Of a DNA stretch of 64,000 nucleotides, positions 34,266 through 43,850 are shown one piece after another. Made by a program: the position numbers and the translations under genes. The DNA is taken from the NCBI RefSeq assembly GCF_017426725.1, contig NZ_JAERMS010000012.1, positions 1-64,000 of the forward strand. The letters run 5' to 3'. The notes below the pieces were generated by a model. That model saw nothing but the letters and a program-made list of their open reading frames with translations. It made no database searches and was not told the DNA's origin. How positions within the stretch are numbered: the stretch's first letter is position 1; the number at the start of each line of letters is the position of its first letter. This stretch comes from Prevotella illustrans (GTDB taxonomy: Bacteria; Bacteroidota; Bacteroidia; Bacteroidales; Bacteroidaceae).

Positions 34266-35141
34266 TTATTCTCGATGCGATTTGAGGAGCAGTTTGCCGA
34301 ATTCCTCTATGTTGAGGGCCGTAATGTCGGGCTGACGCTCGTAAGCGAGCGACATTTCCAGCGTGGTTTCGCCCGACAGCACCAGCACGCCCAGCGAACC
34401 CGCGTTCTGTGCTGTGGCCACGTCCGTGTAGATACGGTCGCCACACATGGCGATTTCGTCCGATTTCAATCCGTACTTGTCACGGATGCAGTAGAGCATG
34501 TTCGGATTGGGTTTACCGATTACGATGTCGGGCCGGCGCTTCGTCGCGCCTTCTATCGCCTTGCAAATCGAACCGCAGTCCACCAAGATCGTTTCCTCAT
34601 CGGTCGGACATACCCAGTCGGGATTGGTCGCGATGTAGGGAATGTCTGCCTTCGAAGCCCACCATGCGGCACGACACAGCCGCGAATACACCAACGTCAT
34701 GTCGAAAGCCACGACCAAAATGTCGGGACGGTCATCCGCGCTGTCCTCGCAAAGCGTGAATCCCGCCTTCTCAAACTCAGCCTGCATGCTCGGTGTCCCC
34801 AAGCAGAAAAGCCGCTTGGCTTTGGGATAATGCAGGCGAATATGGTCGATGGTGGCAATCGAAGAGGTGTACATCTGCTCCTCGGTAGCCTCAATGCCCA
34901 GCCGAGCCAGCTTAGCCAGATAGTCCTTGCTGCTCTTCGTGGGATTGTTGGTCAGGAAAGAGTAGGATATGCCATGGCGGGTGAGCGTGGCTAAAAAGCC
35001 CTTTGTGTAAGGAAAGAGCGTGCCGCCTAAGTAGATGGTGCCATCCATATCGAGGGCCACGTGCTTGATTTTGGCGCAAGCCTCCATCAGTTTCTCTTCC
35101 GACAGGGGCGAACTGTATTTGTCAAAATGGGTCATCTTCAT
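34266..35141 (-). CDS. HAD-superfamily IIA phosphatase (NagD/phosphoglycolate type)
   Basis: This 291-aa cytosolic phosphatase has motif I ALDMDGTIYLGG (~31), motif II SFLTNNPTKS (~61), the IIA cap region in the middle, and motif III GKPNPN with CGDRIYTDV (~225-245). Relatives act on nucleotides, phosphoglycolate or glycerol-3-phosphate. Its start abuts the transporter stop, and it is followed by the phosphoesterase gene. Glycerol-phosphate hydrolysis would fit the locus but is not shown by the sequence. Confidence 0.87.
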   Translation of the reverse strand: MKMTHFDKYSSPLSEEKLMEACAKIKHVALDMDGTIYLGGTLFPYTKGFLATLTRHGISYSFLTNNPTKSSKDYLAKLARLGIEATEEQMYTSSIATIDHIRLHYPKAKRLFCLGTPSMQAEFEKAGFTLCEDSADDRPDILVVAFDMTLVYSRLCRAAWWASKADIPYIATNPDWVCPTDEETILVDCGSICKAIEGATKRRPDIVIGKPNPNMLYCIRDKYGLKSDEIAMCGDRIYTDVATAQNAGSLGVLVLSGETTLEMSLAYERQPDITALNIEEFGKLLLKSHRE

Positions 35142-36629
35142 TTATTCTTCGTCGTAATTGATTTGCTGACTGCGTGCGTAGCCGTCGCGAGGCGCCCGCC
35201 ACATCGAGAGAAGGATGAACATGCCGACCACGGCTACCACGATGATGGTCTCAAACACGCGGGTCCATCCGTACAGGTCGGCCACATAGCCCACTAACAG
35301 TCCCGAGCATCCCGAACCGATATAGCCCAGAATGCCGGCAATGCCGTTGGCCCTTGCCGACGCTTCTTTGGTGGCTTGCTTGCTCAATTCGATACCGACA
35401 AGGGCCTGCGGACCGTAGATGCAGAAGCCCGCGCCCACGAGAACGGCTGCCGTGACGGTGATTCCGGCGCTCTGGGGCAGGAAGCGGAAGACAGTCATAA
35501 AGGCGGCAGCGCCCAGCATGCACATCACGCACATGCGATGGCCCTTGCCTTGGAAAATGTGGTCGGTGGCCCAACCGGCAAACAAGGTGCCCACGATACC
35601 GGCTATCTCGAATGCCGCCACCGTCCAGCCCGCTGTCGAAATGTCCATGCCGCGGCTCTCCGTCAGGAACTTAGGTCCCCAGTCGAGCACGCCCATACGC
35701 ACCACATACACGAACATATTGGCAATGCAGAAAGTCCACACCCAACGATTTCTCCACACCATGACGCTCTCAAACCTCTTGCGGGCTTTACCGCTCATGC
35801 TCTCGGAGTAGTTTCCCAGCGACGTATCGGGCAGGTCGGGCAGTCCCACCTCCTTGGGTTCGTCACGCAGCCCCAGAAAGATGAATATGGCACCGGCCAC
35901 GGCCATGCAGGCCGGAATCCAGAAACACCATTTCCAGGCGCCGATATGCGCGGCATAGGTCAGCGCCTGTGTAGCCGCGTTGGCCACGTCGTTGTTCGTC
36001 AGGTTGGCCGTGACGCGGGCCACGACCTCCGTGTTGGCGCTCATGTCCGATCCCATTGACCCCATGATATAGCCACAGACGATGACGGCACAGGCCGCGC
36101 CTATCGAGTGTGACGTGTTCCATATCGACATCTTCGTGGCCAGTTCGGCAGGGTGAATCCAGTGAGGCAGAATACGGGCGCATGGAGGAAAGCCCATCCC
36201 CTGGAAGTATTGGTTCAGGATAATGGTGACGCCCATCACCAGAATCAGCGCGCTCGTAAAATCGGGGCCGCTTGTCGTGCCGGTGAAAACCTGGCTCAGG
36301 TTGACGCCGAAGCCGAAAGCGAAGTTAGCGGCGGCACACAGCAGCAGGCCCAGCGCCATGACAATACGGCCCTTGATACGGTCTACCGTGTAGCCGTTGA
36401 TGAAGCGTGAGAAACCGTAAACAAGAGAACTGGCGAAGATGATCCAGCCGAAGCTCTTGTTGGTGATGCCATATTCGGCCGTCAGACCGGGCATGGCCAG
36501 CGAGAAGTTCTTTCTTACGAAGTAGAACGTGGCGTAGCCCAGCATCGTGACCAGGATGGTTCTCGTTTGCCAACTCAGGAATTTCTTCCGCTGCTCGCCC
36601 AGCGAACTGTAGACGTCCATTTTTTCCAT
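35142..36629 (-). CDS. Organophosphate:phosphate antiporter family MFS transporter (first copy)
   Basis: This 495-aa inner-membrane protein has 12 predicted spans. The two arginines that bind phosphate in E. coli GlpT have counterparts in FYFVRKNFSLAMPG (~37) and FVYVVRMGVLDWGP (~312). It also has the family's GMGFPPCARIL stretch and a long central loop (~255-295). It is close to UhpC/GlpT-type transporters that exchange organophosphate for phosphate. It follows the second copy by 31 bp and directly precedes the HAD phosphatase. It may serve a different organophosphate than its neighbour. Confidence 0.88.
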   Translation of the reverse strand: MEKMDVYSSLGEQRKKFLSWQTRTILVTMLGYATFYFVRKNFSLAMPGLTAEYGITNKSFGWIIFASSLVYGFSRFINGYTVDRIKGRIVMALGLLLCAAANFAFGFGVNLSQVFTGTTSGPDFTSALILVMGVTIILNQYFQGMGFPPCARILPHWIHPAELATKMSIWNTSHSIGAACAVIVCGYIMGSMGSDMSANTEVVARVTANLTNNDVANAATQALTYAAHIGAWKWCFWIPACMAVAGAIFIFLGLRDEPKEVGLPDLPDTSLGNYSESMSGKARKRFESVMVWRNRWVWTFCIANMFVYVVRMGVLDWGPKFLTESRGMDISTAGWTVAAFEIAGIVGTLFAGWATDHIFQGKGHRMCVMCMLGAAAFMTVFRFLPQSAGITVTAAVLVGAGFCIYGPQALVGIELSKQATKEASARANGIAGILGYIGSGCSGLLVGYVADLYGWTRVFETIIVVAVVGMFILLSMWRAPRDGYARSQQINYDEE

Positions 36630-36660
36630 AGTGATGATAGATTGCTATTTGCTTGATGTT

Positions 36661-38049
36661 TTATTTCTGATTTTTCTTGATAAGATATTGTTCTTCTTTG
36701 TAGGTGAGGGCCATAAAGACGATAGACATGGCGCAGGCTCCTATCAGCAGTACGAAGGTCCAGCTCCAGCCAGCGGCGTCGGCCACGTAGCCGATGACCA
36801 CATTGGCCAGCAGGGCCGTACCCAATACGTAGCCCATGAACCCCGTCAGTCCGGCGGCGGTGCCGGCCGCGTTCTTCGGAGCTAGGTCGAGAGCCTGCAC
36901 GCCGATGAGCATGACCGGTCCGTAGATGAAGAAGCCGATGGCGATGAGGCAGCCGATGACGACGTTGATATTATCGAAATTCTGCCAGTAGATGAAGATG
37001 AAGATTGCCACCACGGCCATGAAGAGTATCGTGGGCAGGGCGCGGCGGCCATGAAACACACGGTCCGACATCCAACCGCAGATAATCGTGCCGGGGATGG
37101 CGGCCATCTCGTAGGCGAAATAGGCCCAGCCGGCGTTCTTGATGTCGATTCCCTGCTCGGTCAGAATGGTCGGCGCCCAGTCTAAGCAACCGTATCTTAC
37201 CATGTATACAAAGGCATTGGCGAAGGCGATGTACCACAGGAACTTGTTGGAGAGTACGGTCTTGAAGATTTCACCGGTGCTCAATACCTGCTCGGCCTTC
37301 TCGTCGTAGGTCTTGGCATAGTCGTCGCGCCACTTCTCGATGGAGGGCAGGCCGCACGACTGCGGCGTATCGCGGATGAGACAGTAGGCGACAATGGCGA
37401 TAAGGATGGCCACACAGGCGGGAAACAGGTAGGTACCGATGAGGAAGTAGCGCTGCTCGTCGGCCCCATAGAACCAGCTGCCGAACCAAATAGCGCCGTA
37501 GACGGCCATCGGACCGACCAAGGCTCCGCCCACGTTATGGGCACAGTTCCACACCGACATCCACGTGCCGCGCTCCGTAATGCTGAACCAATGGGTCATC
37601 ACACGGCCACACGGGGGCCACCCCATGCCGTTGAACCAGCCCACGAGGAAGTTCAACACCGCCATCAACGTAATGGCCAACCCCTTATGGGCGGGACCTA
37701 TATACTGTACAGGAACGATCATGAACATCATGGAAACGGCGGCCAACGTCAATCCCAAGGGAAGAAAGCGACGGGCATTACTACGGTCGGACACGCTGGC
37801 CATGATGAATTTGGAGAAGCCATAGGCGATAGCGTTCATCGAAAGCACGACGCCGAGCTCACCTTTCTCGAATCCGAAGGGGGCCAACATCGGTATGGCC
37901 ATTGAGAAGTTCTTACGAACGATATAGAACCCCGCGTATCCGATGAAGATACCGAGGAATACCTGCCAGCGCAAGGCCTTGTAGCGGGCGTCGGCTTCGG
38001 GGCCGGTTTGCTCCGCCTTGTACGCGGGAGGTGTCAGAAAGTTCCACAT
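36661..38049 (-). CDS. glpT: Glycerol-3-phosphate:phosphate antiporter-like MFS transporter
   Basis: This 462-aa, 12-span protein is the closer match to GlpT in length and pattern: the two phosphate-binding arginines appear in FYIVRKNFSMAIPM (~45) and FVYMVRYGCLDWAP (~274), with GMGWPPCGRVMTHW between. GlpT-type antiporters bring glycerol-3-phosphate into the cytosol in exchange for phosphate. GlpABC encoded upstream would oxidise it. The gene is 119 bp downstream of glpC with a -7 box in the gap. GlpT is inferred from this coupling; other organophosphates are possible. Confidence 0.85.
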   Translation of the reverse strand: MWNFLTPPAYKAEQTGPEADARYKALRWQVFLGIFIGYAGFYIVRKNFSMAIPMLAPFGFEKGELGVVLSMNAIAYGFSKFIMASVSDRSNARRFLPLGLTLAAVSMMFMIVPVQYIGPAHKGLAITLMAVLNFLVGWFNGMGWPPCGRVMTHWFSITERGTWMSVWNCAHNVGGALVGPMAVYGAIWFGSWFYGADEQRYFLIGTYLFPACVAILIAIVAYCLIRDTPQSCGLPSIEKWRDDYAKTYDEKAEQVLSTGEIFKTVLSNKFLWYIAFANAFVYMVRYGCLDWAPTILTEQGIDIKNAGWAYFAYEMAAIPGTIICGWMSDRVFHGRRALPTILFMAVVAIFIFIYWQNFDNINVVIGCLIAIGFFIYGPVMLIGVQALDLAPKNAAGTAAGLTGFMGYVLGTALLANVVIGYVADAAGWSWTFVLLIGACAMSIVFMALTYKEEQYLIKKNQK

Positions 38050-38091
38050 AATGATTTAGGTTTGGTATACAAAATTGTTTTCAGTTATATG

Positions 38092-38099
38092 CAAAGATA
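38092..38099 (-). promoter_or_regulatory. -7 box upstream of glpT
   Basis: The minus strand reads TATCTTTG in the 119-bp gap between glpC and glpT. No good -33 TTTG is present. It could give glpT and the downstream genes transcription separate from glpABC. Confidence 0.4.
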
Positions 38100-38168
38100 G
38101 TAATTATTTAGGTTGTTGCTCAGGGCTGAATCTTAAATCGCGTGAATAACATACGATTTATGGCATCC

Positions 38169-39416
38169 TCAAGCATTCAGGCGGCGGGTCTTCTCCACGT
38201 CGAGGGCTTCGGCAATGATACTGATGGGATTCTTCACGTCATAGCCGGTCGACATCTCTATTTGCCATTTACAGGTTTCGCAGTCGGTCGACACGCAGTC
38301 GGGGTCGACCTCTTCGATCTGCTTGAACACGCCCGCCCCGATTTTCTGCGACCGCTCGTAGTTCTCTTTCTTGAAGCCATAGGTACCGGCTATGCCGCAA
38401 CACTGGCTCTCAAGCATGACGAGTTCCAGTCCGGGAATCATCTTCATCAATCCCGTGGAATAGGGAATCCACCCCAGACGTTCCATGTGGCAGGCGCTGT
38501 GATAGGCTGTCTTCATCCTGAAATCGTCGCGGAAGGCCAGTCTCAGCTTGCCGTCCTCTATCATGCGGTAGAGCCAGCGGGTGGCGAGCGTCAGGCTGTC
38601 ACGCACGTCGTCGTTGTCTATCCCGAGCAGATGCTTATACTCGTCGCGCATGGTGAAGGTACAGGTGGAACTCGTTGTCAGAATAGGCTCACCCCTGACC
38701 ACGGCCTTGCGCATCGACGCCATGTTCGTCTCACCCTGCCGGCGGGCCTGCTTGGAGAGGCCGTTGGCTATCAAGGCCACGCCGCAGCACTTCTCTTTCT
38801 CCAGCAGCCGCACGCCATAGCCGCAGGCATTCATAATCTTGACCAAGTCTTTGGCCAGTTGCGGATAGTTGTAGTTGGCATAACAGCCGTGGAAATAGGT
38901 GATGAAGCGATCGAACCGGCGCTGCTCGGTCTCGTGCCGGCGATACCATTGCTCGAAAGTCTGGAACGAATAGGCCGGAAACGTGCGGTGCCGGTCAATG
39001 CCCATCACGCCGTGGAGCGCCGCTTTCACAGGCGCCAGCTTCAGGGCGAAGTTGGTGAGCGGCGCGAAGTTGTGCGCCAGCGTACCCACAATGTCGGTAT
39101 TGGCCAGCATGCGGTCGCGCAGACCGGGCGTGTGGGTGCTGTATCGGATGCGGGCCGCCTGAATGATGTCGCCCACTTTCACGTCCTGCGGGCACGCCAC
39201 CTCGCAACGTTTGCAGTTGAGGCACATCTTGAGCGACTCGTTGAAGAACTCCATGCCCTTCAGCCGGTAGCGTTCGTTGTCGGGTCCCGACTGCTTGGGA
39301 CCCGGATAGTCGGGCTCCACGGCCGAAACGGGGCAGTAGACGGTGCAAATGGAGCATTTGAGGCATTGCTCAAAGTTGAACGCGCTTTTGCTTTTCTTCT
39401 GTATTTCTTCTGCCAT
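38169..39416 (-). CDS. glpC: Anaerobic glycerol-3-phosphate dehydrogenase subunit C
   Basis: This 415-aa membrane-associated iron-sulfur protein passes electrons from GlpAB to menaquinone. Two 4Fe-4S clusters are seen in CLKCSICTVYCP (~18-29) and CLNCKRCEVACPQ (~62-74). Two CCG (heterodisulfide-reductase-like) domains follow, with KCCGVALI (~204) and SQCCGIAGTYGF (~335). The start lies 5 bp after the glpB stop. The protein is complete and of normal length. Confidence 0.93.
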   Translation of the reverse strand: MAEEIQKKSKSAFNFEQCLKCSICTVYCPVSAVEPDYPGPKQSGPDNERYRLKGMEFFNESLKMCLNCKRCEVACPQDVKVGDIIQAARIRYSTHTPGLRDRMLANTDIVGTLAHNFAPLTNFALKLAPVKAALHGVMGIDRHRTFPAYSFQTFEQWYRRHETEQRRFDRFITYFHGCYANYNYPQLAKDLVKIMNACGYGVRLLEKEKCCGVALIANGLSKQARRQGETNMASMRKAVVRGEPILTTSSTCTFTMRDEYKHLLGIDNDDVRDSLTLATRWLYRMIEDGKLRLAFRDDFRMKTAYHSACHMERLGWIPYSTGLMKMIPGLELVMLESQCCGIAGTYGFKKENYERSQKIGAGVFKQIEEVDPDCVSTDCETCKWQIEMSTGYDVKNPISIIAEALDVEKTRRLNA

Positions 39417-39421
39417 CGTCT

Positions 39422-40663
39422 TTACTTTTTTAGAATATTGTGGGCTGCCTGCAGAGCCGTGAGCATATCAACGCCCGATCCGTCGGCCAGTTTCAGGGCG
39501 TTGTGGCCGCTGAGCACGGAGCCCGACGCGTATAAGTTATCGACGCGTACGCCGTTGCGGCTGACGAGCAGGCGCTCGTCGGTACGCACGCCGAACCGCA
39601 TATAGGGCTGATCGTCATATACGTATTCGGCCGTCCAGGCGCCACGATCGTCCGCCGCGTCTACATCGAGACCGAAAACGGGCTCGAACACGCCCCGGTA
39701 ATTGCTCATCAGTCCCCTACTCTGGAACGAGCCCGTGGCCAGCACGAAGTGGTCGGCATAGAAGCGTTCGTCGGGCATGTTCTCGGTCGTGACATAACGC
39801 AGGCGCCCCGCCTCGAAACAGCCTCCCGTCACGGCGTCGGAAGCGCAATACATGCCACCCAGTTGCTGATAGGCTTGCCGCAGACACGTCTGAAGGCGCA
39901 CGCCCGGCATCGACGGCGGCATGGTAACGACGAAGCGAATCGGCCGGTCGACGAGTTGCCGCAGACTGCTTTCGGCCCGCGCGTCGGCAACGCCCAGCAC
40001 AGCCGGCAACAGGATCACTTCGCCATCGGCCTCAAGACCGTCGATGGCTTCGACCATCCGGCGCAGCGCCGTTTCGTCGGCCAGCACCTTACCCACATTC
40101 GTGGCCCGCATTTCCGACGGACTGCGGCGAGCCTGTTCCAGCTCGGGCGTGGTGAAACTTTTTACCTCTACGTCGGTACCCTTGCGTCGGATGTTATCAA
40201 CCAGAAACTCGGTGGGGATGTCGAGGAAGCCCCGAATATTGGCAAAAGTCACCGTCCGCCAGGGCAAACTGTCCTCTTCGGCACTCCGAACAAGTCCGTT
40301 GAGTGTCAGCCACGCGGGCTTGCTGACACCCATCGGACTGAGCCTGAAATGATTTCTGTCTGTCGTTCCGTCCATCAGCAGTCCCGCGTCGGCCAACAGC
40401 CGTGCGGCTTCTTCGGCCCGTGCGGCCACGTCGTCTACTTTATGATACGGATGTGAAGCGCTCAATGCCCGTATGGCGTCGAGCGGGTGGAGCACGGTCT
40501 GTCCCTGTTCGTCGTAACCCAACAGGTCGACAGACCCCGAATGAAAGTGCAACGTGCTCTGTCCGGCCGTAATGAGGGCCGTCCGCTGCCCGGCCTTGGC
40601 CAGCGTCAGCGCGCAGGTGAGGCCCGTGAGGCCACCGCCTATTATAATAGAGTCGAATTTCAT
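39422..40663 (-). CDS. glpB: Anaerobic glycerol-3-phosphate dehydrogenase subunit B
   Basis: The 413-aa subunit has an N-terminal flavin-binding fold (FDSIIIGGGLTGLTCALTL), and the C-terminal NLYASGSVLSGHNALKLADG motif typical of GlpB. It binds FMN and links GlpA to GlpC. The start at 40663 is set by an ATGA overlap with the glpA stop and a purine-rich AAAGGAGAT upstream; the open frame continues further upstream (to 40879) but that part is a shadow of glpA. No defects are seen. Confidence 0.92.
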   Translation of the reverse strand: MKFDSIIIGGGLTGLTCALTLAKAGQRTALITAGQSTLHFHSGSVDLLGYDEQGQTVLHPLDAIRALSASHPYHKVDDVAARAEEAARLLADAGLLMDGTTDRNHFRLSPMGVSKPAWLTLNGLVRSAEEDSLPWRTVTFANIRGFLDIPTEFLVDNIRRKGTDVEVKSFTTPELEQARRSPSEMRATNVGKVLADETALRRMVEAIDGLEADGEVILLPAVLGVADARAESSLRQLVDRPIRFVVTMPPSMPGVRLQTCLRQAYQQLGGMYCASDAVTGGCFEAGRLRYVTTENMPDERFYADHFVLATGSFQSRGLMSNYRGVFEPVFGLDVDAADDRGAWTAEYVYDDQPYMRFGVRTDERLLVSRNGVRVDNLYASGSVLSGHNALKLADGSGVDMLTALQAAHNILKK

Positions 40664-42297
40664 AAAGCTATCTCCTTTCCATCTCCACAAAGTCGGTTGA
40701 GGCCGCACAGGCCTTCGTAAATCGTAGCGGTGAGCTGTGCCTCGCCCAAGGCGTCGCCCCAAGCGACGGGACGCGCTCCTTTCCAACGCTCGGCCATGAA
40801 AGCGGCCAGGTCGCGCTCGGCCGCGGCCGGTTCGACACGGGCCGTCCGGCAGAGCACGTTGGCCCCACGACAGGCGCAAAGCTCACCCTGACAGGTACCC
40901 ATGCCCATGCGGGTGCGCCGACGCAGGTTGATGAGATTGTGCACATGGAGCTTATCGACAGCGAATTGCACCTCGCCCACTGTCACATCCTCACATTCGC
41001 ACACCAAAGCACGCGTCTCTATACTGTCGGCGTTTATCGTGCGAGCCATGGTGCCGTGGCGTCCTTCCTGCGCGTGGGTGCTGTATTCGGCAGCCCGATG
41101 GCTGGTATGGCCTTTGTCTACAGGCTTTTCGGAGCCCGGAAGTGGCGTGACGGCCGTCAGACAGGGCTTATCGACGCCCAACTTACGGCAAGCCAGGTCG
41201 GTAGCCACCTCGGCCATCATGCGATAGGTCATCATCTTGCCGCCTGTGATGGTGATAAGACCCGCCAGACCGTCACGCGTCTCGTGGTCGAGGAGGACGA
41301 TACCACGGCTGATGCTGCGGCCCGACGGGTCGTTGTCGGCTGCCACGAGAGGACGTACGCCCGCGTAGGCACGCAGGACGCGGGTGCCGGCCAAGTCAGG
41401 CGCCAGCTTTTCGCCCTCTCGAATCAGTATATCTACTTCTTCGGGTGTCACTTTCAAATGGTCGATGGTGTCGAAGGGTACGCGGTCGCTCGTCGTTCCG
41501 ATGACGCAAACGGTGTCGTCGGGCACGAGGATATCGGCGTTGGCCGGCTTGCGGCAGCGGTTGATGACCATGCCGTTGACCCGATGGCCGAAGATGAGCA
41601 GCGTGCCTTTGGCGGGAAACATGTTGACCTGAACGCCGGCCATCTTGGCGACAAGGTGTCCCCAAATGCCGGCAGCATTGATGACAACGCGTGAACGCGT
41701 CTCAAAAACGTCGCCCGTATGGTTGTCGCGCAGCCTGACACCTCGCACACAACCGTTCTCCACGACGAACCCCACGGCTTCATGATAGGTCAGCATATCG
41801 GCTCCGTGGCGACGGGCGTCGATGACATTGGCCGTTGTCAGACGGAAAGGATCGATCGAGGCGTCAGGCACACGGACGGCGCCGATGAGGGCCGGATTGA
41901 CGGCCGGCTCCATGCGGCGGGCCTCCTCGGGCGAGATAATGTCGGCCCTGATACCCGCCTTTCGGCACGAGGCTACGAAAGTGGCCTGATAGGCGAGGTC
42001 GTCTTCGGGCAGCGTGATGAAGAGTCCGTCGGTCTCGTCGACGCAGTGGCGGGCTATCCTACGCAGAATCATGTTCTCCTTGATACACTCCGAGGCCGAT
42101 TCGCCGTCGGTCACGGCGTAGCGGGCGCCACTGTGCAACAAACCATGGTTGCGCCCCGTAGCTCCGTTGGTGAGATCGTACTTCTCTACCAGCAGCACTT
42201 TCAAACCACGCATGGCGCAGTCGCGGGCCGTTCCGGCACCCGTGATACCACCTCCGATAATGATGACATCGTATTCTTTCTGACGATCTCTGTGCAT
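40660..42297 (-). CDS. glpA: Anaerobic glycerol-3-phosphate dehydrogenase subunit A
   Basis: This 545-aa catalytic subunit oxidises glycerol-3-phosphate to dihydroxyacetone phosphate. The FAD fold opens with YDVIIIGGGITGAGTARDCA, followed by GATGRNHGLLHSGARYAV (~47). The C-terminal BFD-like [2Fe-2S] region contains CECEDVTVGEV and GMGTCQGELCACR (~440-485). I start it at 42297, which puts the FAD motif near the N-terminus; an ATG at 42342 would add 15 residues. It is the first gene of the glp block and faces a divergent DeoR-type regulator. Confidence 0.93.
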   Translation of the reverse strand: MHRDRQKEYDVIIIGGGITGAGTARDCAMRGLKVLLVEKYDLTNGATGRNHGLLHSGARYAVTDGESASECIKENMILRRIARHCVDETDGLFITLPEDDLAYQATFVASCRKAGIRADIISPEEARRMEPAVNPALIGAVRVPDASIDPFRLTTANVIDARRHGADMLTYHEAVGFVVENGCVRGVRLRDNHTGDVFETRSRVVINAAGIWGHLVAKMAGVQVNMFPAKGTLLIFGHRVNGMVINRCRKPANADILVPDDTVCVIGTTSDRVPFDTIDHLKVTPEEVDILIREGEKLAPDLAGTRVLRAYAGVRPLVAADNDPSGRSISRGIVLLDHETRDGLAGLITITGGKMMTYRMMAEVATDLACRKLGVDKPCLTAVTPLPGSEKPVDKGHTSHRAAEYSTHAQEGRHGTMARTINADSIETRALVCECEDVTVGEVQFAVDKLHVHNLINLRRRTRMGMGTCQGELCACRGANVLCRTARVEPAAAERDLAAFMAERWKGARPVAWGDALGEAQLTATIYEGLCGLNRLCGDGKEIAL

Positions 42298-42396
42298 TTT
42301 GCTAAAGTTTGTTTTTCGTATTGCAAATGGTTTACAAAACAAAATAGAAACGCTCGTTTTGATTACGCAACGAAATTATTTATTTTCTTTCATAAG

Positions 42397-42404
42397 CAAA
42401 GATA
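42397..42404 (-). promoter_or_regulatory. -7 box upstream of glpA
   Basis: The minus strand reads TATCTTTG about 100 bp before the glpA start, with an AT-rich leader. The -33 region lacks TTTG, as expected for a promoter that needs activation or derepression, for example by the divergent GlpR-like protein. Confidence 0.45.
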
Positions 42405-42589
42405 GTTTTTATTTGATAATAATAATACTTCGATCCGTATGTTTTAACATAATTTTAACACTTTTGTTTCGTTACGACTTTCTTTTGACTTACGTATCAT
42501 TTGAAAAACGGGTATGATTTTAGGGCAAATTGGTCTATGATATGTAAAATATTTATCACAAAATAACGACCTTCTGAAAGTTTGCATCT

Positions 42590-42875
42590 AGCATGTAATG
42601 CCCCCCTTTCGCGGCTTCTGACCGGGTGAAAAAACGTGTTTGAAAATCAAAAGCACCGCTTTTGGTACGCAATCGTGGCCTTTTGAGCTTGTCAAAGCAG
42701 TGCTTTCAGCTTATGAAAAGGCCGCAATGAGCGGGCTATAATGCGTGTTTTAGCATGGGAAAATGGAGACTCTGAAGGGAGAAAAAAAAGATAAAATACT
42801 GATAACCAGCGATTTACAAAACGCTTCAAAAACGCGTTATTTCCGACAGGAATTTTCTTTTTTGAAAATAAGCCA
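42590..42875 (-). repeat. Dispersed palindrome-rich repeat, copy B
   Basis: Read on the minus strand, this gene-free region begins CGGAAATAACGCG, contains CGCTGGTTATCA (42800-42811) and continues into palindromes such as AAAGCACTGCTTT and a GGCCTTTT unit, ending near a G run at 42600. The first ~50 bases align closely with 62512-62563 of copy C. No coding potential is seen. Confidence 0.65.
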
Positions 42876-43003
42876 GCCATTTAAAACAAAATGTAAAGAT
42901 TACTGACGGTTTAGTGTTAATATATATTTAAAGATGAGAACGTAGAGGATAAGGTTATGAAATAAATCGTATATTTGTCTTATTAATCATAACCTATCAA
43001 GCG

Positions 43004-43783
43004 ATGATGAAAGAAGATAGACACAATGCCATTTTGGAACAGTTGTTTAAGTCCGACTCAGTGATGGTTTCGGAGTTGGCTGAGTTGCTGGAAGTGTCGT
43101 CTGTGACGATCAGAAAAGATCTAACCGACCTTGAGAAAGCGGGTAAATTATACCGCAGCCACGGAAAAGCAATCGCGATCAATCCTTTTACAAGCAACCG
43201 TTCGGTTAATGAGAAAGAAAAGCTCTTCCCCGAAGAGAAGTATGGTATAGGTACGGAAGCAGCCAAATTTATTGAGTCTAACGACTCGATCATCATTGCT
43301 TCGGGTACTACCATCCACGCTTTTGCCCACTGCGTAAAGCCTGTTCACAAACTGACGGTCGTATCGGCGTCGCTTCAGGCTTCGATCGTACTTTCGCAGG
43401 ATGATAACATCGATATCATCCAGTTAGGCGGCATGCTGCGCCACAGCAGCGAGTCGGTGGTGGGAGACTATAGTGAGGTGCTGCTCGACGGCTGCGCTTT
43501 CAGCAAGCTGTTCATGGGTGTTGACGGTATCGACTTTGACTTCGGTATCACCACCACCGATATGCGGGAAGCCCATCTGAACCAGAAAATGATGCAGGCG
43601 GCCCAGAAGACGATCGTATTGGCTGACTCGTCGAAGTTTGGGCGCAGGGGATTCGCCAAGATCAGCGATATGGAAGAGGTGGACATGATTATCACCGACA
43701 GCCATATCAAACCCTCTGACGTGCGCCGGATAGAAGAACTCGGCATTGAACTGATCATCGCCCCCGGAAAAGGGATTAGTTGA
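43004..43783 (+). CDS. glpR: DeoR/GlpR family transcriptional regulator
   Basis: This 259-aa protein has an N-terminal DeoR winged helix (HNAILEQLFKSDSVMVSELAELLEVSSVTIRKDLTDLE, ~7-46, with the usual TIRKDL recognition helix) and a C-terminal phospho-sugar-sensing domain (SIIIASGTTIHAFA and VLADSSKFGRRGFA). It lies divergently from glpA, so it probably represses the glp block until glycerol-3-phosphate or a related phosphate binds. The name glpR is from context. A -7-like TATATTTG occurs at 42971-42978. Confidence 0.82.
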   Translation: MMKEDRHNAILEQLFKSDSVMVSELAELLEVSSVTIRKDLTDLEKAGKLYRSHGKAIAINPFTSNRSVNEKEKLFPEEKYGIGTEAAKFIESNDSIIIASGTTIHAFAHCVKPVHKLTVVSASLQASIVLSQDDNIDIIQLGGMLRHSSESVVGDYSEVLLDGCAFSKLFMGVDGIDFDFGITTTDMREAHLNQKMMQAAQKTIVLADSSKFGRRGFAKISDMEEVDMIITDSHIKPSDVRRIEELGIELIIAPGKGIS

Positions 43784-43850
43784 CGGATGGCGAAAAACGC
43801 CTTCGGGTGCTTCCGCTCCTTAATAAAAATAGATAATTAATTTTGAAATT

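Noticed and set aside
34275..34994. 239-codon plus-strand frame
   Set aside because: It is antisense to the HAD phosphatase gene, which shows all motifs.
38142..39605. 487-codon open frame on the plus strand
   Set aside because: It is antisense to glpC, whose iron-sulfur motifs are intact. The long antisense frame is a by-product of GC-biased third positions.
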